Positions 35,610-48,600 of a stretch of DNA of 64,000 bases are shown one piece after another. Origin of the DNA: Datisca glomerata. Taxonomy: Eukaryota > Streptophyta > Magnoliopsida > Cucurbitales > Datiscaceae. Each line of letters opens with the position of its first letter. The stretch's first letter is position 1. A program made the position numbers and the translations under genes. The DNA lies in contig QANY01005078.1 of assembly GCA_003255025.1 (NCBI GenBank), positions 310,001 through 374,000 of the forward strand, read 5' to 3'. The notes beneath the pieces were generated by a model, which saw nothing but the letters and a program-made list of their open reading frames with translations, ran no database searches and had not been told where the DNA came from.

Positions 35610-38600
35610 TATTATTTCCCGATATACAAAACAACCAAAATTTAGGGTGTCTTCAAAACTTAAGGACAAAATTGATAAAATATAAGGAGTAGTGGAAATG
35701 AATGAAAATGGATATTAGATTTAAATCTAAGGAGTAGTGAAACTAATATTGTGGATACCAAAATTTGACAATTGCCTCAAGTTATAAAAACTGAATTGAC
35801 AAAATAAATAAAAAATTATATGAAAGTTACAACTTAACTAAATTTCAAGAGAGTGCAATCAAACCATATTATTATCAAGGTAATGATAGAAAATGAAAAA
35901 AAAATCTCTTTTTTAGTTTGGTAATAGGTGGACCGTCTCTAATCGAATGATACTCGAAGGAAATGTTTTTAACAAATCTAAGAATTATTGAAAAACATAA
36001 AATCAAGAGTTATATCAAGGAAGATCAAACATTTTTAAAAAATAAATTCTCTCTCTTTAACAATCAAACTATAATTAAACTGTGATAAATAAAAAATATC
36101 AAAGTAACTATAGGTCAGACATTTGCTAATTATAAAAGTAACATCAACAATTGATTTTTATATATTATTAACTCAATTAATGGAGCAGCGAGTACTCTGA
36201 CATAAACTTAACTTTTTCACACAGAGAAGAAAACATCATAACTCACTTTACCAAATCTCTTATCAGATAAAATTATGATTATCGAACCAGTTAATCTATG
36301 TAACACTTACTAAATAAATTAACATCTTAGGAATTTAACCCTTAAACCAAAAGATGTAAAATACTAAAGATAATACTACTACATATGGCCCCACCATATC
36401 ATATTACCGATAAATTATTGTTTGGGGCTGTAATGTGCATAGTTATCAGAGCTACGGGAAAAGTAGAATCTTTAGAAACTTTGACTCTGAAATATTTGCA
36501 AGACCAAGATGGTCAAATAGGCTGTTCTGACCAACTATGCATCATGTCGTTCTAATATTTTCTTATAGTCATACTTATACAGTTGCAGGGCTGCCAGGTC
36601 CTGGTGGGAGGAATTATGGTTCCAAGGCCGCATTGGATTTCAATTCATCCATCAAGTTTAGTACCAAAAATATATTGTTGGAGCTGTGTTTTGAGAAATA
36701 GAATAATTTTAACACATATTTCTATATTAAAAACAAAATTAGTTATTTAAATTAATTATGATGTTTTAATGAATTTAATTCAGATTTTAAGGAACTTTTA
36801 AAAAAACGATACTGTATTGTTGAATTAGTACTGACTTTAAAATTTCAACGGTTAAGGATTTTTATTTCTTTATGGGTTAAATATTATTCTACCAATTAAT
36901 CGGTTTAGGTTAAGAATCCCGGGCCTTCATTCAGAGAGTTCAAGTAGTGAATTTTTTTATCAAAACTAGAATATTATTGCCAAGAAAACCAGTATACAAA
37001 ATGTTGAGGTGGTATGAGCCGATCTCTTACAATAATTCTTTCAAATTCAATCAAGTAGGAAATTTTTTAGAATAGCAAATAATTAATTAAATTAAGGCTC
37101 AATTAGGCAAATATGCCACCATAAGAAAATAAAGAAGAAAATGACCTAAAAAGTTGTAATTTACACAAATGACCAAAATTTATAATGGTTCATCTTTAAA
37201 ACTTAAAAAAATATAGTAAATATACAAAATTGCTCAATTAGGCACAACATTCGTGGATAATATTACATGGTTTATAGATTTATACTCTATGATATATAAT
37301 AATATACTAGTATATTTTTATATTTTTATATTTCATCGGTATATCGCAGTATATATATGGTATATTTCTATATACTATTAGTACATCATAGTATATATTT
37401 TTATATATCATCACGGTGAAGGAAGCTGGGACCAGATCTGATCCCGATAATTCTACGAAACTCGATGGTAGTGAAGTTTATGGAGGTCATGAAATAATGA
37501 ATGAAAGAAATAGCGAATGGAAGAATAAGTTACAAATTGAAAAAGCGTTCGAATCTACGATTCATATTAAAATCTGTGATTTTATGAAAAGGAAGAAAGA
37601 AAGACGTGAAGAATAAGGGTGTGAAGAATAATGAAAAAAATTCTAAAACACAAATCAATTAAAATAAGAGTATAAAGGTAAAATAACAAAGAAAATCTTA
37701 ACTACCTGATTTTTTTTCTTCATTTCAACCATATATACAAAATAACAAAAAATAGACATTATATAAAAGTAAAATTTAAACTTGATTAAATCCTAATTTT
37801 TCTTTAAACAAACGAACTCTATCCAGCGAAGACTATAAAACGCTATAACATAAATTATCCAATTAATTGAGAAGCCTGAAACTTGATTAAGAAATAGACT
37901 CACTTTGTGTACAAGATTTAGAAGCCTCCAATTTGAACATGAGTTGGATCTGATCCATGAAACAACTATACTAGAATCAGACTATGCAGTACCAGCAGCC
38001 CAGCTAGAATTAGAGGCCCAAAGCAGCCCACTCTCGATTGCTAGAAGCTCACCATGCTCGGGGGAGAGGGCATTAACACAACATCCTTCAATATCCATAA
38101 TATCCCCATCAGAAACGCTAACTAAAAATCCAACCGAGCTTTCTGGTTCGGATTTTTACTCTTTCTATTTTGATTAAAGATTTTTATATTTCTTTCATAA
38201 AATCTAGAATTTTACACATGTAACCCGCAACTTTCAACATAAATAAATTTCAACTCTATCTTTCTTCATCATTTCTTTCTCTTTCCCCATGTAAAGATCA
38301 ATCAATACTTACTATCTCACTCTTCTTCTTCCCTTCTTTGTTTCATCCATGCTTTCTAGCTCGTTTCCTCCATGCTTTCTAATTCGTTTTCTCCATGTTT
38401 CCTATACAGCGAAGCAACGAAAGTTTGTTTCTTCCATACTTTCCTGTTCTGTGAAGTTCTTCCTCTTAATCGCACTGGTTTTGACCATGTCATAGTCGTT
38501 TAGACTTCAATGGTGGTAATGGCTGAAGGGTGCTTAACCAACTCAGATCTATTGGATCCGATCAAAATGACAGAATGTGTACTTGATGGCACAAAATGTC

Positions 38601-38800
38601 AGTGACTGGAGAAAACTTGAGGCTTGAGAAAACTTTTTTTTCGTTTGGATTTTGTGAATTCTTTTACTCTTCTTTGGATTATAAGTTTGTTGATTGAAAT
38701 TTAAGTAATTATAGACCGATGAGGGGTTCAAGATTGATTACTTTGTGGATGTTGTCAATTTTTATATCCAGATTGCTCTCTGTATAAATCATTGCATGTA
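35610..38800. other. Non-coding stretch
   Basis: AT-rich. A less AT-rich island at about 36,585-36,670 sits after a TTGCAG and reads LPGPGGRNYGSKAALDFNSS on the plus strand, like a stray exon I cannot assign. Frames at 37,416-37,616 (charged, Lys/Glu-rich) and 37,905-38,177 (Ser-rich) have no recognised domain. Confidence 0.4.
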
Positions 38801-38804
38801 ATAA

Positions 38805-41215
38805 AATGACTACTTGAAAGGTTCAAATAGTCATAAAACACTACTTGAACCATTCAACTAGTTGCATACCTCTATATAAAACCGATGATAACAGATAGTT
38901 TCTTTTACTACTTGAACCCTTCAAGTAATCTTTTTTTCTTCCACAGTGATTTATTTAGAGAGCATACGACTACTTGAATGGTTCAAGTAATAAAATATGA
39001 CTACTTGAACCCTTAAGTATTGATGAGCTTACTGAACAGGCTTCAAGAAAAAAAATTACTTGAAGGGTCCAATTAGTAAAAACTGACTACTTGAATCCTT
39101 CACGTAGTCATATGCTCACTTAAAAATTGATTGTTGGAGACAAAAATGACTACTTGAAGCGTTCAAGTAGTATTTTATGACTACTTGAACCCTTCAAATA
39201 ATTTTTTTTCAGTCAACACTCATCCACCAAGTAACTATTTGAAGGGTTCAAGTAGTTGTATCTGACTACTTAAATCCCCCAAGTAGTGATTTTGATACTG
39301 AAAGTGAAAAAAAATATTACTTGAAAGGTTCAAGTAGTTGTATCTGACTACTTGAACCCTTCAAACAGTGATTTTGATTCTGAAAGTAATAAAAAATATT
39401 ACTTGAATGGTTCAAGTAGTTATATCTGACTACTTGAACCCTCCAAGTAGTAAGTTTGATTCTAGAAGTAAAAAAAATAACTTGAATGGTTCAAGTAGTT
39501 GTATCTGAATACTTGAATCCTTCAAGTAGTGATTTTGATTATGGAAGTAAAAAAAATATTATTTAAAGGGTTTAAATAGTTGTATCTGACTACTTGAACC
39601 CTTCAAATAGCGATTTTGATTCTGGAAGTAACAAAAATATTACTTGAAAAGTTCAAGTAGTTGTATCTGACTACTTGAACCCTCCAAGTAGTGATTTTGA
39701 TTCTGAAAGTAAAAAGAATATTACTTGAAAGATTCAAATAGTTGTATCTGACTACTTGAACCCTTTAAGTAGTGAGTTTGATTTTGGATATAAAAAACAT
39801 TACTTGAAATGTTCAAGTAGTCAGATTCAACTACTTGAATCCTTCAAGTAGTCAGTTTGATTCATGCACTCAAATTTTCAGTGAGCGTGTGACTGCTTGA
39901 AGGATTCAAGTAGTAATTTTTTACTACTTGAACCCTTCAAGTAGTTTTTTTTCTTGAAGTATGTTGTCCAGTAAGCTCGTCACTAATTGATGGGTTCAAG
40001 TAGTGATGCGGACGATGCAACTTTAGAATTTTTAGAACTAATGGACTGTGTCACGCGCAGGTCAACTTCCGTAGGGCATAACTTTGGACTCGATGGATCT
40101 ACATGGCTCGTAAGATACCAAATTGAAGCCTATTTAGAGATCTACATATGCAGCCTCATTTCGGGTCCAAAAAACAATGCATAATGTACTTTTTTAGGGC
40201 GGGAGTTGCTACGGTCATAATTGTTTGCCTTTTCATAAGATTCAACAGGTTTTAGAAGATTGATTGTTGAAAATCGTGCGCGATTCAACACATTTTGGTA
40301 TTATTAGGGCTTTGTTGAGACTTCTGCTACATCAAGTAGTAATTTATACTACTTGAACTCTTCAAGTAGTTTTTTTCTCTTGAAGTTTATTCTCCAGTAA
40401 ACTTATCACTACTTGAAGGGTTCAAGTAGTAATTTTTTACTACTTAAAGGGTTCAAGTAGTAAGTTTTTACTACTCAAACCCTTCAAGTAGTTTTTGGTT
40501 ACTGGACAATAGATTTCAGGAGAAAAAAACTACTTGAAGGGTTCAAATAGTTTAAAATTACTATTTGAACCCTTTAAGTAGTGAGTCACGAGCTTACTGA
40601 ACAACAAACTTTAAGAGAAAAAAACTACTTGAAAGGTTCAAGTAGTAAAAGTACTTGAGCTCTTAAGTAGTGATTTGCTTACTGAACAATAGATTTCAAG
40701 AGAAAAAACTACTTGAAGGGTTCAAGTAGTAAAAAATTATTACTTGATACCTTCAAGTAGTCACTAGTATTTGGGTTACTAACTGATCAAACAGAAAATA
40801 ACTATTTGAAGGGTTCAAGTAATCATAAACAATTACTTAAATCCTTGAAATAGTCACCTGGTGTATGAGTAATTGACTGATAAAAAAAATAACTACTAGA
40901 ACACTTCAAGTAGTCGTAAACAACTACTTGAACGCTTCAAGTAGTCCTAAACAACTACTTGAACGCTTCAAGTAGTCACCAGGTGTATGAGTAATTGACT
41001 GACAAAAAATAGCTATTTGAACCCTATAACTAGTCATAAACAACTACTTGAACTTTTCAATTAATCATCTGGTGTATGAGTAATTAACTAATATAAAAAA
41101 ATTATTTGAACTCTTCAAGTAGTCACCTGGTGTATGAGTGTTGACTGACAAAAAAAATAATTATTTGAAGAGATCAAGTAGTCGTAAAAAATTACTTGAA
41201 ACCTTCAAGTAGTAG
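38805..41215. repeat. Dense array of palindromic ACTACTTGAA / TTCAAGTAGT units
   Basis: Dozens of half-sites ACTACTTGAA paired with TTCAAGTAGT across four central bases (mostly CCCT, AGGG or AAGG) give 24-bp near-perfect palindromes separated by 15-60 bases. From about 39,250 to 39,860 they form seven units of about 80 bp, with spacer words TGATTTTGATTCTGAAAGT and TTGTATCTG. Other spacers are used at 40,330-41,215, including TCACCTGGTGTATGAGTAAT. A non-repeat island sits at 39,985-40,325. The array ends where the LINE remnant begins. Function unknown; it could be transposase-binding subterminal repeats, a satellite or a source of hairpin RNA. Confidence 0.92.
39985..40325. other. Unique island inside the palindromic array
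   Basis: Less AT-rich than its surroundings and free of the palindromic half-sites. A 65-codon plus-strand frame (39,987-40,184) crosses the array border and has no known motif. It may be the remnant of an element whose flanks expanded. Confidence 0.5.
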
Positions 41216-41264
41216 AAAAAATTTCGTTGAAAAATAAAAAAAGTAAAAGAAGAATGAAATATTA

Positions 41265-43238
41265 TTAAAATAATTTGACACGTGTATTGAGAAAAAAAAA
41301 GAAATGATAAGGGAAGAAAGAGATTAGGTGTTGTGAAGTTTGAAATCGTCTGATTTCGATTTGGTTCAAGCAAGGATGACACCAGAAAGAATTCGGAGCA
41401 ACTTCAAATTTTGGAGCTTCTAAATCAGGATCATGAAATCTAAATCCTTCCGCGACAGGGTCTGAAGAAGACAAGTTAGAAATCGTCTTCTCTTTAGTCA
41501 TTAACCCAGAAAATTCAGCGCTAGCCCTTAAGAACACCATGCATGATTTCTTTGAGTATTTGATAGTCTCAATAGGATTAACTTGCTTTTTCTCAAAGAC
41601 ATCGATTTCTCCCCTTCCAAATACCACATCTTTGATAGAGAAATCGGGAAAGGGAGTCCCGAGTACTGTTTAGATGCTTTCTGAGTTCTGACTATCTATT
41701 TTAGATCCTGGTTCCAAACTAGTCTTCTTCCTGAAGGCTCGGATTAAGATTAAATTTTGAGTATTTCCAGACCAAACTGCTCCATTTGCACCCGCACCCA
41801 ACTAGGACATGTAAATACTTTCTTCTTCTCGCATGCAAATAGGACATAGGGTTTTGTATGATATGTCTTCTGAATAAAATCTGTTTAGTTGGTCGGATGT
41901 TGTGAACTACTCTCCAGATGAAATTGTTTACTTTCGTTCGAATGTTAGCCTGCCAGATTTGTTTCTAGAATACGATATTGACTGCTGAGTTAGATGTAGA
42001 ACCCTTATCTGCAACCTAAATTCTAATGTTGTTTAGGTAGTGATAGTTATTTTTTACTGTAAAATTACCATTTTTGCTAGGCCAAATAATGATATCTGTA
42101 TTTAAAGAAGTGCTAGTAGGAATAGCTATATTGTTTTCTTAAAATCCATAGAGGGAAAATATAATGAATTAGACTAGAATTCCAAGAACGGTTGTTAGAA
42201 AGATAGAGATCAGAGACAATATTCACATTAGGGACTTTAAACATGCTAAGATCACCAATCTCAGGAACCCACTTATCCTCTAAAACATTACTGGAATTCC
42301 CATTCCATATTCTCCTTTAGGAATGCATCCTGATAATCTCTTTACCATGCCATAAACTTTTCCAAGCCCAAGAACCAGTTTTATTAGCTTTAGCATCCAA
42401 AAAATCACAATTATTAAAATAGAGGCTTTTAGGACTCTAGGACAAAAACTATTAGGGTTTTTAAGAATATTACAAGCATGTTTAGCAAGAAGAGAGAAGC
42501 TTAAATCCTCAAGGTCTCTAAAATCTAAACCCCCAAACTCTTTAGTATTAGTAAGTTTTTTACTAGAAGCCCAAGTAATACTAGCATTATCCTCTCCTTT
42601 AGCCCACCAAAATTTCATAATAGATGCCTGTAATTTATGACAAATTCGTTTAGGTAGCTTAAATCTACTAATAACATAAGTAGAGAGAGATTGAGCTACA
42701 GATTTAAGAAGGATCTCTTTTCCAACAAGGGAAAGGAGGTTTGCTTTCCATAACAAGGTTCTTTTATCCATTTTTTCTAGAAGCAAAGCATATTGAGCTG
42801 TCTTAGAATTCCTCCGATCAATATGAAGGCCTAAATAAGTATCCTTATGCACATCTAGGGGAATATCAAATAATTTGGTGATATCTTCCATCTTAGCCTT
42901 AGCCAAATTCCCGCTAAAAGGAAGATAACTTTTATATAGGTTTATTTTCTGCCCAGAAGCCTTACAAAAATTATCAATACATTCAAAGAGATAAGAACAA
43001 GAAGAAAGATTTATTTCAGTAACAAATAAACTATCATCATTAAAAAAAGAGAAATATGGGAGGTTACCTTTTTTAAGATGAATAGGCTTACCTTTACCTT
43101 GATTAATGGCCCAACTAATCTCATTGGATAAGCTTTTAATCAGTATAATGAACAAATATGGAGAAAGTGGGTCCCCTTATCTCAGACCCCTACTAGGTTT
43201 AATATTAACCTTAGGAGCACCATTGGTAGAAATGTTAT
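41265..43238 (-). mobile_element. LINE (L1-type) remnant: RT, zinc-binding domain, C-terminal part
   Basis: From 43,238 downward: GLR, stop, GDPLSPYLFI; then the open 42,280-43,155 segment with FNDDSLF (catalytic FADD altered to FNDD), ASGQKINLYKS, YLGLHI, LLSLVGKEILLKSVAQSL, RFKLPKRICHKL and FWWAKGE. A decayed RT zinc-binding domain lies at about 41,780-42,070. A C-terminal open piece at 41,265-41,627 holds VFEKKQVNPIETIKYSK. Same family as the copies at 55,229 and 59,735. The 5' part is missing, cut at 43,239 where a CACTA-derived element begins. Not functional. Confidence 0.85.
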
Positions 43239-43996
43239 ATTTGGCGGTTTTTAACTGCCGGTATAGCTCTTTAAATTTTTTTTATTGGAACAACGTTGTT
43301 TCAGGTTAGGGGTGATATACCACCCCTAACCCTTACAAGGTCTTCCATTTGAGTAGACCTGCACATCATCCTTCTCAAACTCACCTCTCCCTCACCTCCC
43401 TCTCTCTCTCACTACCTTCCCTCGCCCTCTCTCTCCGCCGATGTCTCCCCCTCTCTCCTTCGACGCTCTCATCTCTCATAAGTCTCCTCTTTATCCACAA
43501 ATTTCTCTATCTTTTTTGTCTCCATTGAAACCCTAGTGGTAAGTTTTTTTGTTTAATTTTTCAATTGTTATGAGTTTGAGTTAGATTTTATATATGCTGT
43601 TAATGTTTTGTTCTAAGGTTTCATTAATGATTGTGAACTATTTTTTGTACATAATCATTGGCTAAATATGATTCTTTTTGTTTGAAGATTATAGATTTCC
43701 TTTTTTGGCTTAAATTTTAGACTAGATGTTTGTAATTGTTTTGATGATTTGAATATTATTAGTGGCACTAATTGAGTTTGAAGGAAAATAGTAGTGGATG
43801 ATGATGAAGTTTGTATAGATTTAATAATTTTAGAACTTTTATTTCTTTTTTTGGGAATTTTTGGCGAGTTTAGGATTTGGTAATTTTTCTCTTGGTGTTA
43901 ATAGATTGTGATTTACTTGGATATTGTAATAAAAAATATAATAAGTTTATTGTTATACATGAATATGTCCATAAATCTTATTATAATGGACAATAT

Positions 43997-45025
43997 ATGG
44001 ACTCAAAATCAAGATTTAGTCAAGAATATTTGAACGGAGTAAGTGAGTTTCTTAAATTTGTCTTGGAGAGGGCATCTGAAGATGGAAACATGTATTACAC
44101 GAGTCAAATATGCGGAAATGGTATGTGGTTTAGTAACGATGTTATCCATGATCACTTGATTCGTAATGGATTTGTTAAAGGTTATACTCGTTGGGTGTCT
44201 CATGGGAAAATTATTTTGGATAGTACCCCTCAAGTTTATGTAAATGAAGAACGATGTGTAAATCCAATAATGTCACATGCATTTGAAGGTTCCAATTATA
44301 TGCATGAATTATTGTATGGTGCTTTTGGGATATGTAATGTAGGAGATATGAACTTTATTCCATCACAAGAAATAAATGTAGTTAAGGATGATTATGAACA
44401 ATCAGGTGGTAGGAATAATTATAAGCAAGCCAATGATGTTGAACCTGACTTAGAAGCTCAAGATTTTGATGATTCGGTTAGAGATAGTAACCAATCCGAA
44501 ACCAAAGCTGTAAGTGATTATTACATTGAAGTTTTTTATGATTATTGTTTGTATTAATTAAAGTTCTTTATTACTTTAAAGTCCCCGATGTTTGTTGTTT
44601 AAATTAATTAAAGTTCATTATTACATTATATTTCTTTATTACATTAAATATGATTCTAATTACTGTGATTTATGTTTTGCATTATAGAAATCTATGCAGG
44701 AGCGCATTGCTAAACTTCATGACCCTTCTGAAGACTTTATATCGACAGACGATATTTTTTCACAAGCCATGGGAAAGGAACATCCTGGACGTGTACGAGG
44801 GCTTGGATTAGGCCCTACTTCATCGAGTTTATTTTCGCCCTCCTCAAGTGCATGTTATGGTGGTGCTTCTTCTAGCTCTTAGCTGGCTCAACAAAACATT
44901 CATTTACCGGAAAAAAAAATCATTGAATTGGAGTCTACCCAATCAACGATGGCATCTCAATTAACATTGGTGTTTGATGAAATTAAAAAGATGAAAGCCA
45001 TACATCGAGAGAACAACTCTGGTTG
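43997..45025 (+). pseudogene. Reduced CACTA transposase: transposase-associated N-domain joined to C-terminal region
   Basis: Exon 1 (43,997-44,509) matches the plant transposase-associated domain: MDSKSRFSQEYLNGVSEFL, a QICGNGMWFSNDVI block and HLIRNGFVKGYTRWVSHGK. A GT-AG intron (44,510-44,687) joins in phase to exon 2 (44,688 on): MQERIAKLHDPSEDF, DDIFSQAMGKEHPGRVRGLG, then a Ser run. These are N- and C-terminal parts of En/Spm-type proteins; the catalytic middle is absent. A stop at 44,880 interrupts; the frame continues through a probable coiled coil (MASQLTLVFDEIKKMKAIHR) to 45,025. The start at 43,997 is preferred over 43,877 because homology begins there. Possibly a DNA-binding-only derivative. 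Confidence 0.75.
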
Positions 45026-45389
45026 AAGGATGTCAAAAGAACTAGAAAAAATGAAATACTTTCTTTTTTTCTTAAGTTTTATTTATTTATGATTCACTCT
45101 TTAAATAGGTTCATATTTTTTTATTGTCAAGAATTTGAAGAGGCGTGATAATGGTGGCTTTGCCTATTAGTTTTGAAAGTTCAATTTTAGTTCATCTAAG
45201 TTGTAATGGTATATTAGATATAACATTTATATTACTCAATTAACTTATTTACCTTTTTTATTTTAATTGTCATAGTGTAATCGAAGATTGATGAAAATTT
45301 GTGTAAAGTTATCGAAAACTATTTTTGCAAGTAAATTTCTGGCATATGCACCAAAATAGGTGCAGTATGCTAAAAATTACTCTATACAT

Positions 45390-45660
45390 GCGTTTTCAAC
45401 CGCCATATAGAGAATGAAAAATAATCGTCCCGGTGGTTTTTAAGATAACCTATGTCTTTTCCGGCGGTTCACAACCGCCGGTAAAGATTGAGGATAGTGA
45501 TTTCCAACGGTTTGTAACCGCAAAAAAATGTTTAAATTTACTTTGCCCGCGGTTTCAAACCACTGGCATAGATTCTTCTGTTGGTCTTTTCGACAGTCTG
45601 TAACCGTCGAAAGTGATACTCCGGCGGGTAAGTAACTGCTGAAAATCCGTCAGGATAACT
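45390..45660. repeat. Subterminal inverted motifs GGCGGTT / AACCGCC
   Basis: Several imperfect copies of the palindrome GGCGGTT-N2-AACCGCCGG (clearest at 45,462-45,483), plus degenerate forms such as AACGGTTTGTAACCG. One copy lies at the left end (43,239-43,262). Clustered subterminal motifs of this kind bind transposase in CACTA elements. Confidence 0.65.
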
Positions 45661-45669
45661 GCCAGCGTA

Positions 45670-48540
45670 GGAGCAAAAAAACAGGAAATATATTTTTCCT
45701 TTAATGTAAGGGTGAAGATTGAGTTAAAGGAGGTGAAGTCGTGATCTCCTCCATCGTCCCTCATCTTCAAAAAGCCTAAAACATTCATATTCATTTAGCA
45801 AGTATAATATATAGTATATATAAATGAGATTAAGAGCGGATAAATTTTTTTAACATAAATTACCCTTATTATTAGATGAAATTCTAAATTGATAGTCTCT
45901 TGGTATTCTCTCTACCAAAATCACATTTACAATCTCAATTTTTAAAAATATGAGTTGTGAAAAATTAAGAGACATATTGATTTAAATTAATAAGTCATGT
46001 TAAGGAATTGTTTAGGTGAATAATTTGATATTGAAATCAAATCTTCAAATTCTTCTTACCTTTTTATTTGAAGGAATAAAATCTGACAACAAAACAATAA
46101 CAAGAAAACTAACTAACAAGAGTCAACAATCACCAGAACTGAATATCATTAAACACTATAAGACAAGGAACCGAAGCAGATACTAACTCTGTTGAACGAT
46201 TAATGATCAAATTACAGGACATTTATAAATATGGCGAACCCAAGTTATCAACTCAAAAGAAGTTATTACTTACCTTTAATAGCTTAAAACCTTAGTATTG
46301 ACATCAATAAGTTAGAAGATGATCAATAATTTTTTCTGTGGTCTCATATATTTTTTCATACATATTATTTATATGGGTTGTTTTATTAGATGCGTGCACG
46401 CAGATAATTAGTATTGTAAAAACTCAATAATTTAAATTGGCTCGGCATATTTGAGGCCCGTTTAAACTTTTGGGCCAATTATTAAAACACAAATAAAAGT
46501 TACCCAATACACTATACGTCCCTCTCCAATTAACAAACTTCCATGAGGATTAAGATACAGCCATTAACAATCATTTCAACTGTCCAAAATTTTGTTCTTG
46601 ATGCTGTGTAATGTCAGTAATAATAAGCTCATCATATAGGTTTGATTTAACCTCTGTAAGTTCCATGAACTTTTTGCATGCTGTCAAATGAGATTGTCTC
46701 ATTATATGCTTTTCGGAGCTTGGAGAAGTCAGACGGGTCATTCAGGTCCAAACTCTAGTTCATATGGACACTGTCCTGAGCGGCCAAATTAAGCTCAACA
46801 AGACTCGGTTGTCCAATCAATTTTGTTAAACAGAAATCAATTATTGTAAGAAACGAATTACAAGATTCATTTAGATTAGGGACTATTTAAAATATTGACC
46901 CCAATTTTTTTTATGCAATTATGGTTCGTGAGGCCATTAATTTTTTGAAAAGGTTTGTTTTCAATTTTGTCTCTCTACTACATGTAATAATTTAAAATTA
47001 TTGCATGTAATAATGTGAGAATAAAATCGTAGTGACCACGGTTCCTATCATTTAGTGACCAAGCCTAATTTTACTAAAAAATTATTAGAGGGTCATTTAA
47101 ATACTTTGATTTCCCTAAAGAGACATCATTAGTCTTCCCTTGTAATGAATAGTCCAATTTTTAAGAGCAATTAAGTAAATTTCATTTATTAAAAATACAA
47201 AAATGACCGAGTTTTTTTGCAACATCATCTTTCTAGTCATGAGATATTTTTACATTGAAAAATTTGAGTTTAGGTGGCAAAAATGAATGAATTCCTTTAC
47301 TTAAGCGGTTAGTTCATGGGAATTTAAACATTAAAAATCGCGTGAATTCAATATGAGGATGGATATATTTGAAAGCAACATAAACTCAATATGATGATGA
47401 ATTTATTGCCCTCAATGATGGGCTCTGGTGGCAAAATCACTGACTTCTTTGACTGAGGCCTAGGGTTCGAGTCACATCACTAGCTTTTGAAGAGAGTGTA
47501 TATTCATGTATTAGTGTTCACTATTCAACTACAGTCGAGCTTCAGGCCTGACATAAGTACGCTGACGGGGGACACCTGTCATCGGTGCAGTGTCGAGTGG
47601 ACGTAATGTTTACTGTCGGGTAGGGGGTCAATCACTCTTACCTATTTTCTAGTACAAAAAAAGTTTGGATAAAGTTGTTAGAAAATTTGTGTAAAGTAAC
47701 CACAAGGTGTAGCGTAAATAATCACCCTAGACTTATAGGTTTGCTCCATCATGTTACGGATTCGAATAAATAATCATGTTATCTCATGACAATCGACCTA
47801 TGAATTTATCCATTCATTTACTCGTGGTGCACTTATGAAAAACTCATAGCCGAGAATCTGAATTACGCTCTAGAATTTGGGTGTTAATAAAAAAGTTGTA
47901 TAGAATTATGAGTGATTTATAATATTTATTATTAGCACAAAATACAGTCTTGCTCCATGTAGTTTTATGTTAATTTCAATCTACGAGTCGTGAATTTCTT
48001 GTCCAACTGGCACCCTTAAGTCCCACAACCATTATATGACCAATTATAATGCATGCCATGTTTTTAATAATTCTTCATTACATTATTTATTTTATTTTAT
48101 CTTATCTTATCTTTTTATTAATTCATCTCTTTTGTTTCTTCTATTTATTATTTACTAGTAAACATTCATGTGTATTGCATTAGATCAAGATTCGCGGTTG
48201 ACATCTAACTTTTGACGTAGTCTACAGAAAACTTTCCATCAATAATCTGATCAAAAATTTGAGTGAACTATCCATATGTTAGAGGATATGTTTCGGTATT
48301 GGATTTCTTTGGTAGTTGGGATGCGTAGTTAGCACTTATCGAGTTTACGTACAATAATAGTTAACCAAGCAGCAATTGGTATGGCTCCATCATTGGGATA
48401 AGTTTAGTGAACTGAAGTTTTTTTTGTCTTGACTTGGTTTAATTTGCTAACGACGTAATTTAGAAATCGGAGATAGAATGAATACTGCTTAAAGTAGACA
48501 AAGAGGTAAACGAGTTACGCAGATGAATGAGGAAATGACC
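45670..48540. other. Non-coding stretch
   Basis: AT-rich; no gene recognised except a possible SINE at 47,412-47,655. The frame at 45,555-45,794 overlaps the element's subterminal repeats and is not credible. Confidence 0.5.
47412..47655 (+). mobile_element. Possible tRNA-derived SINE
   Basis: GGTTCGAGTC at 47,464-47,473 fits a Pol III B box. A TGGTGGCAAAATCAC stretch about 40 bases upstream is a weak A box. The body is clearly less AT-rich than its surroundings and ends in an A-run near 47,650. Target duplications not identified. Confidence 0.35.
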
Positions 48541-48547
48541 TTGAATT

Positions 48548-48590
48548 CTAAACCCTAAACCACTAAACCCTAAATCCTAAACCCTAAACC
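48548..48590. repeat. Interstitial telomere-like CCCTAAA repeats
   Basis: Four CCCTAAA units with two variant spacers (CCACTAAA, TCCTAAA), directly joined to a truncated gypsy integrase segment. Matches the plant telomere repeat TTTAGGG on the minus strand. Confidence 0.85.
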
Positions 48591-48600
48591 TCGAAGTGAG

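Larger units (their letters stand above)
43239..45665 (+). mobile_element. CACTA-derived element with reduced transposase gene
   Basis: It starts inside the LINE with TTGGCGGTTTTTAACTGCCG and ends after a cluster of related inverted motifs (45,390-45,660). A CT-rich leader lies at 43,365-43,520, then the gene at 43,997-45,025. Canonical CACTA termini are not visible at either border, so the ends are decayed or cut. LINE sequence does not obviously resume on the right. Different subterminal motif from the elements at 23 kb and 51 kb, so another family. Confidence 0.65.

Noticed and set aside
38805..41215. CRISPR-like regular repeats
   Set aside because: The repeats are palindromic with variable spacing and the spacers are themselves repetitive. 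The DNA is plant nuclear, so a CRISPR array is not plausible.
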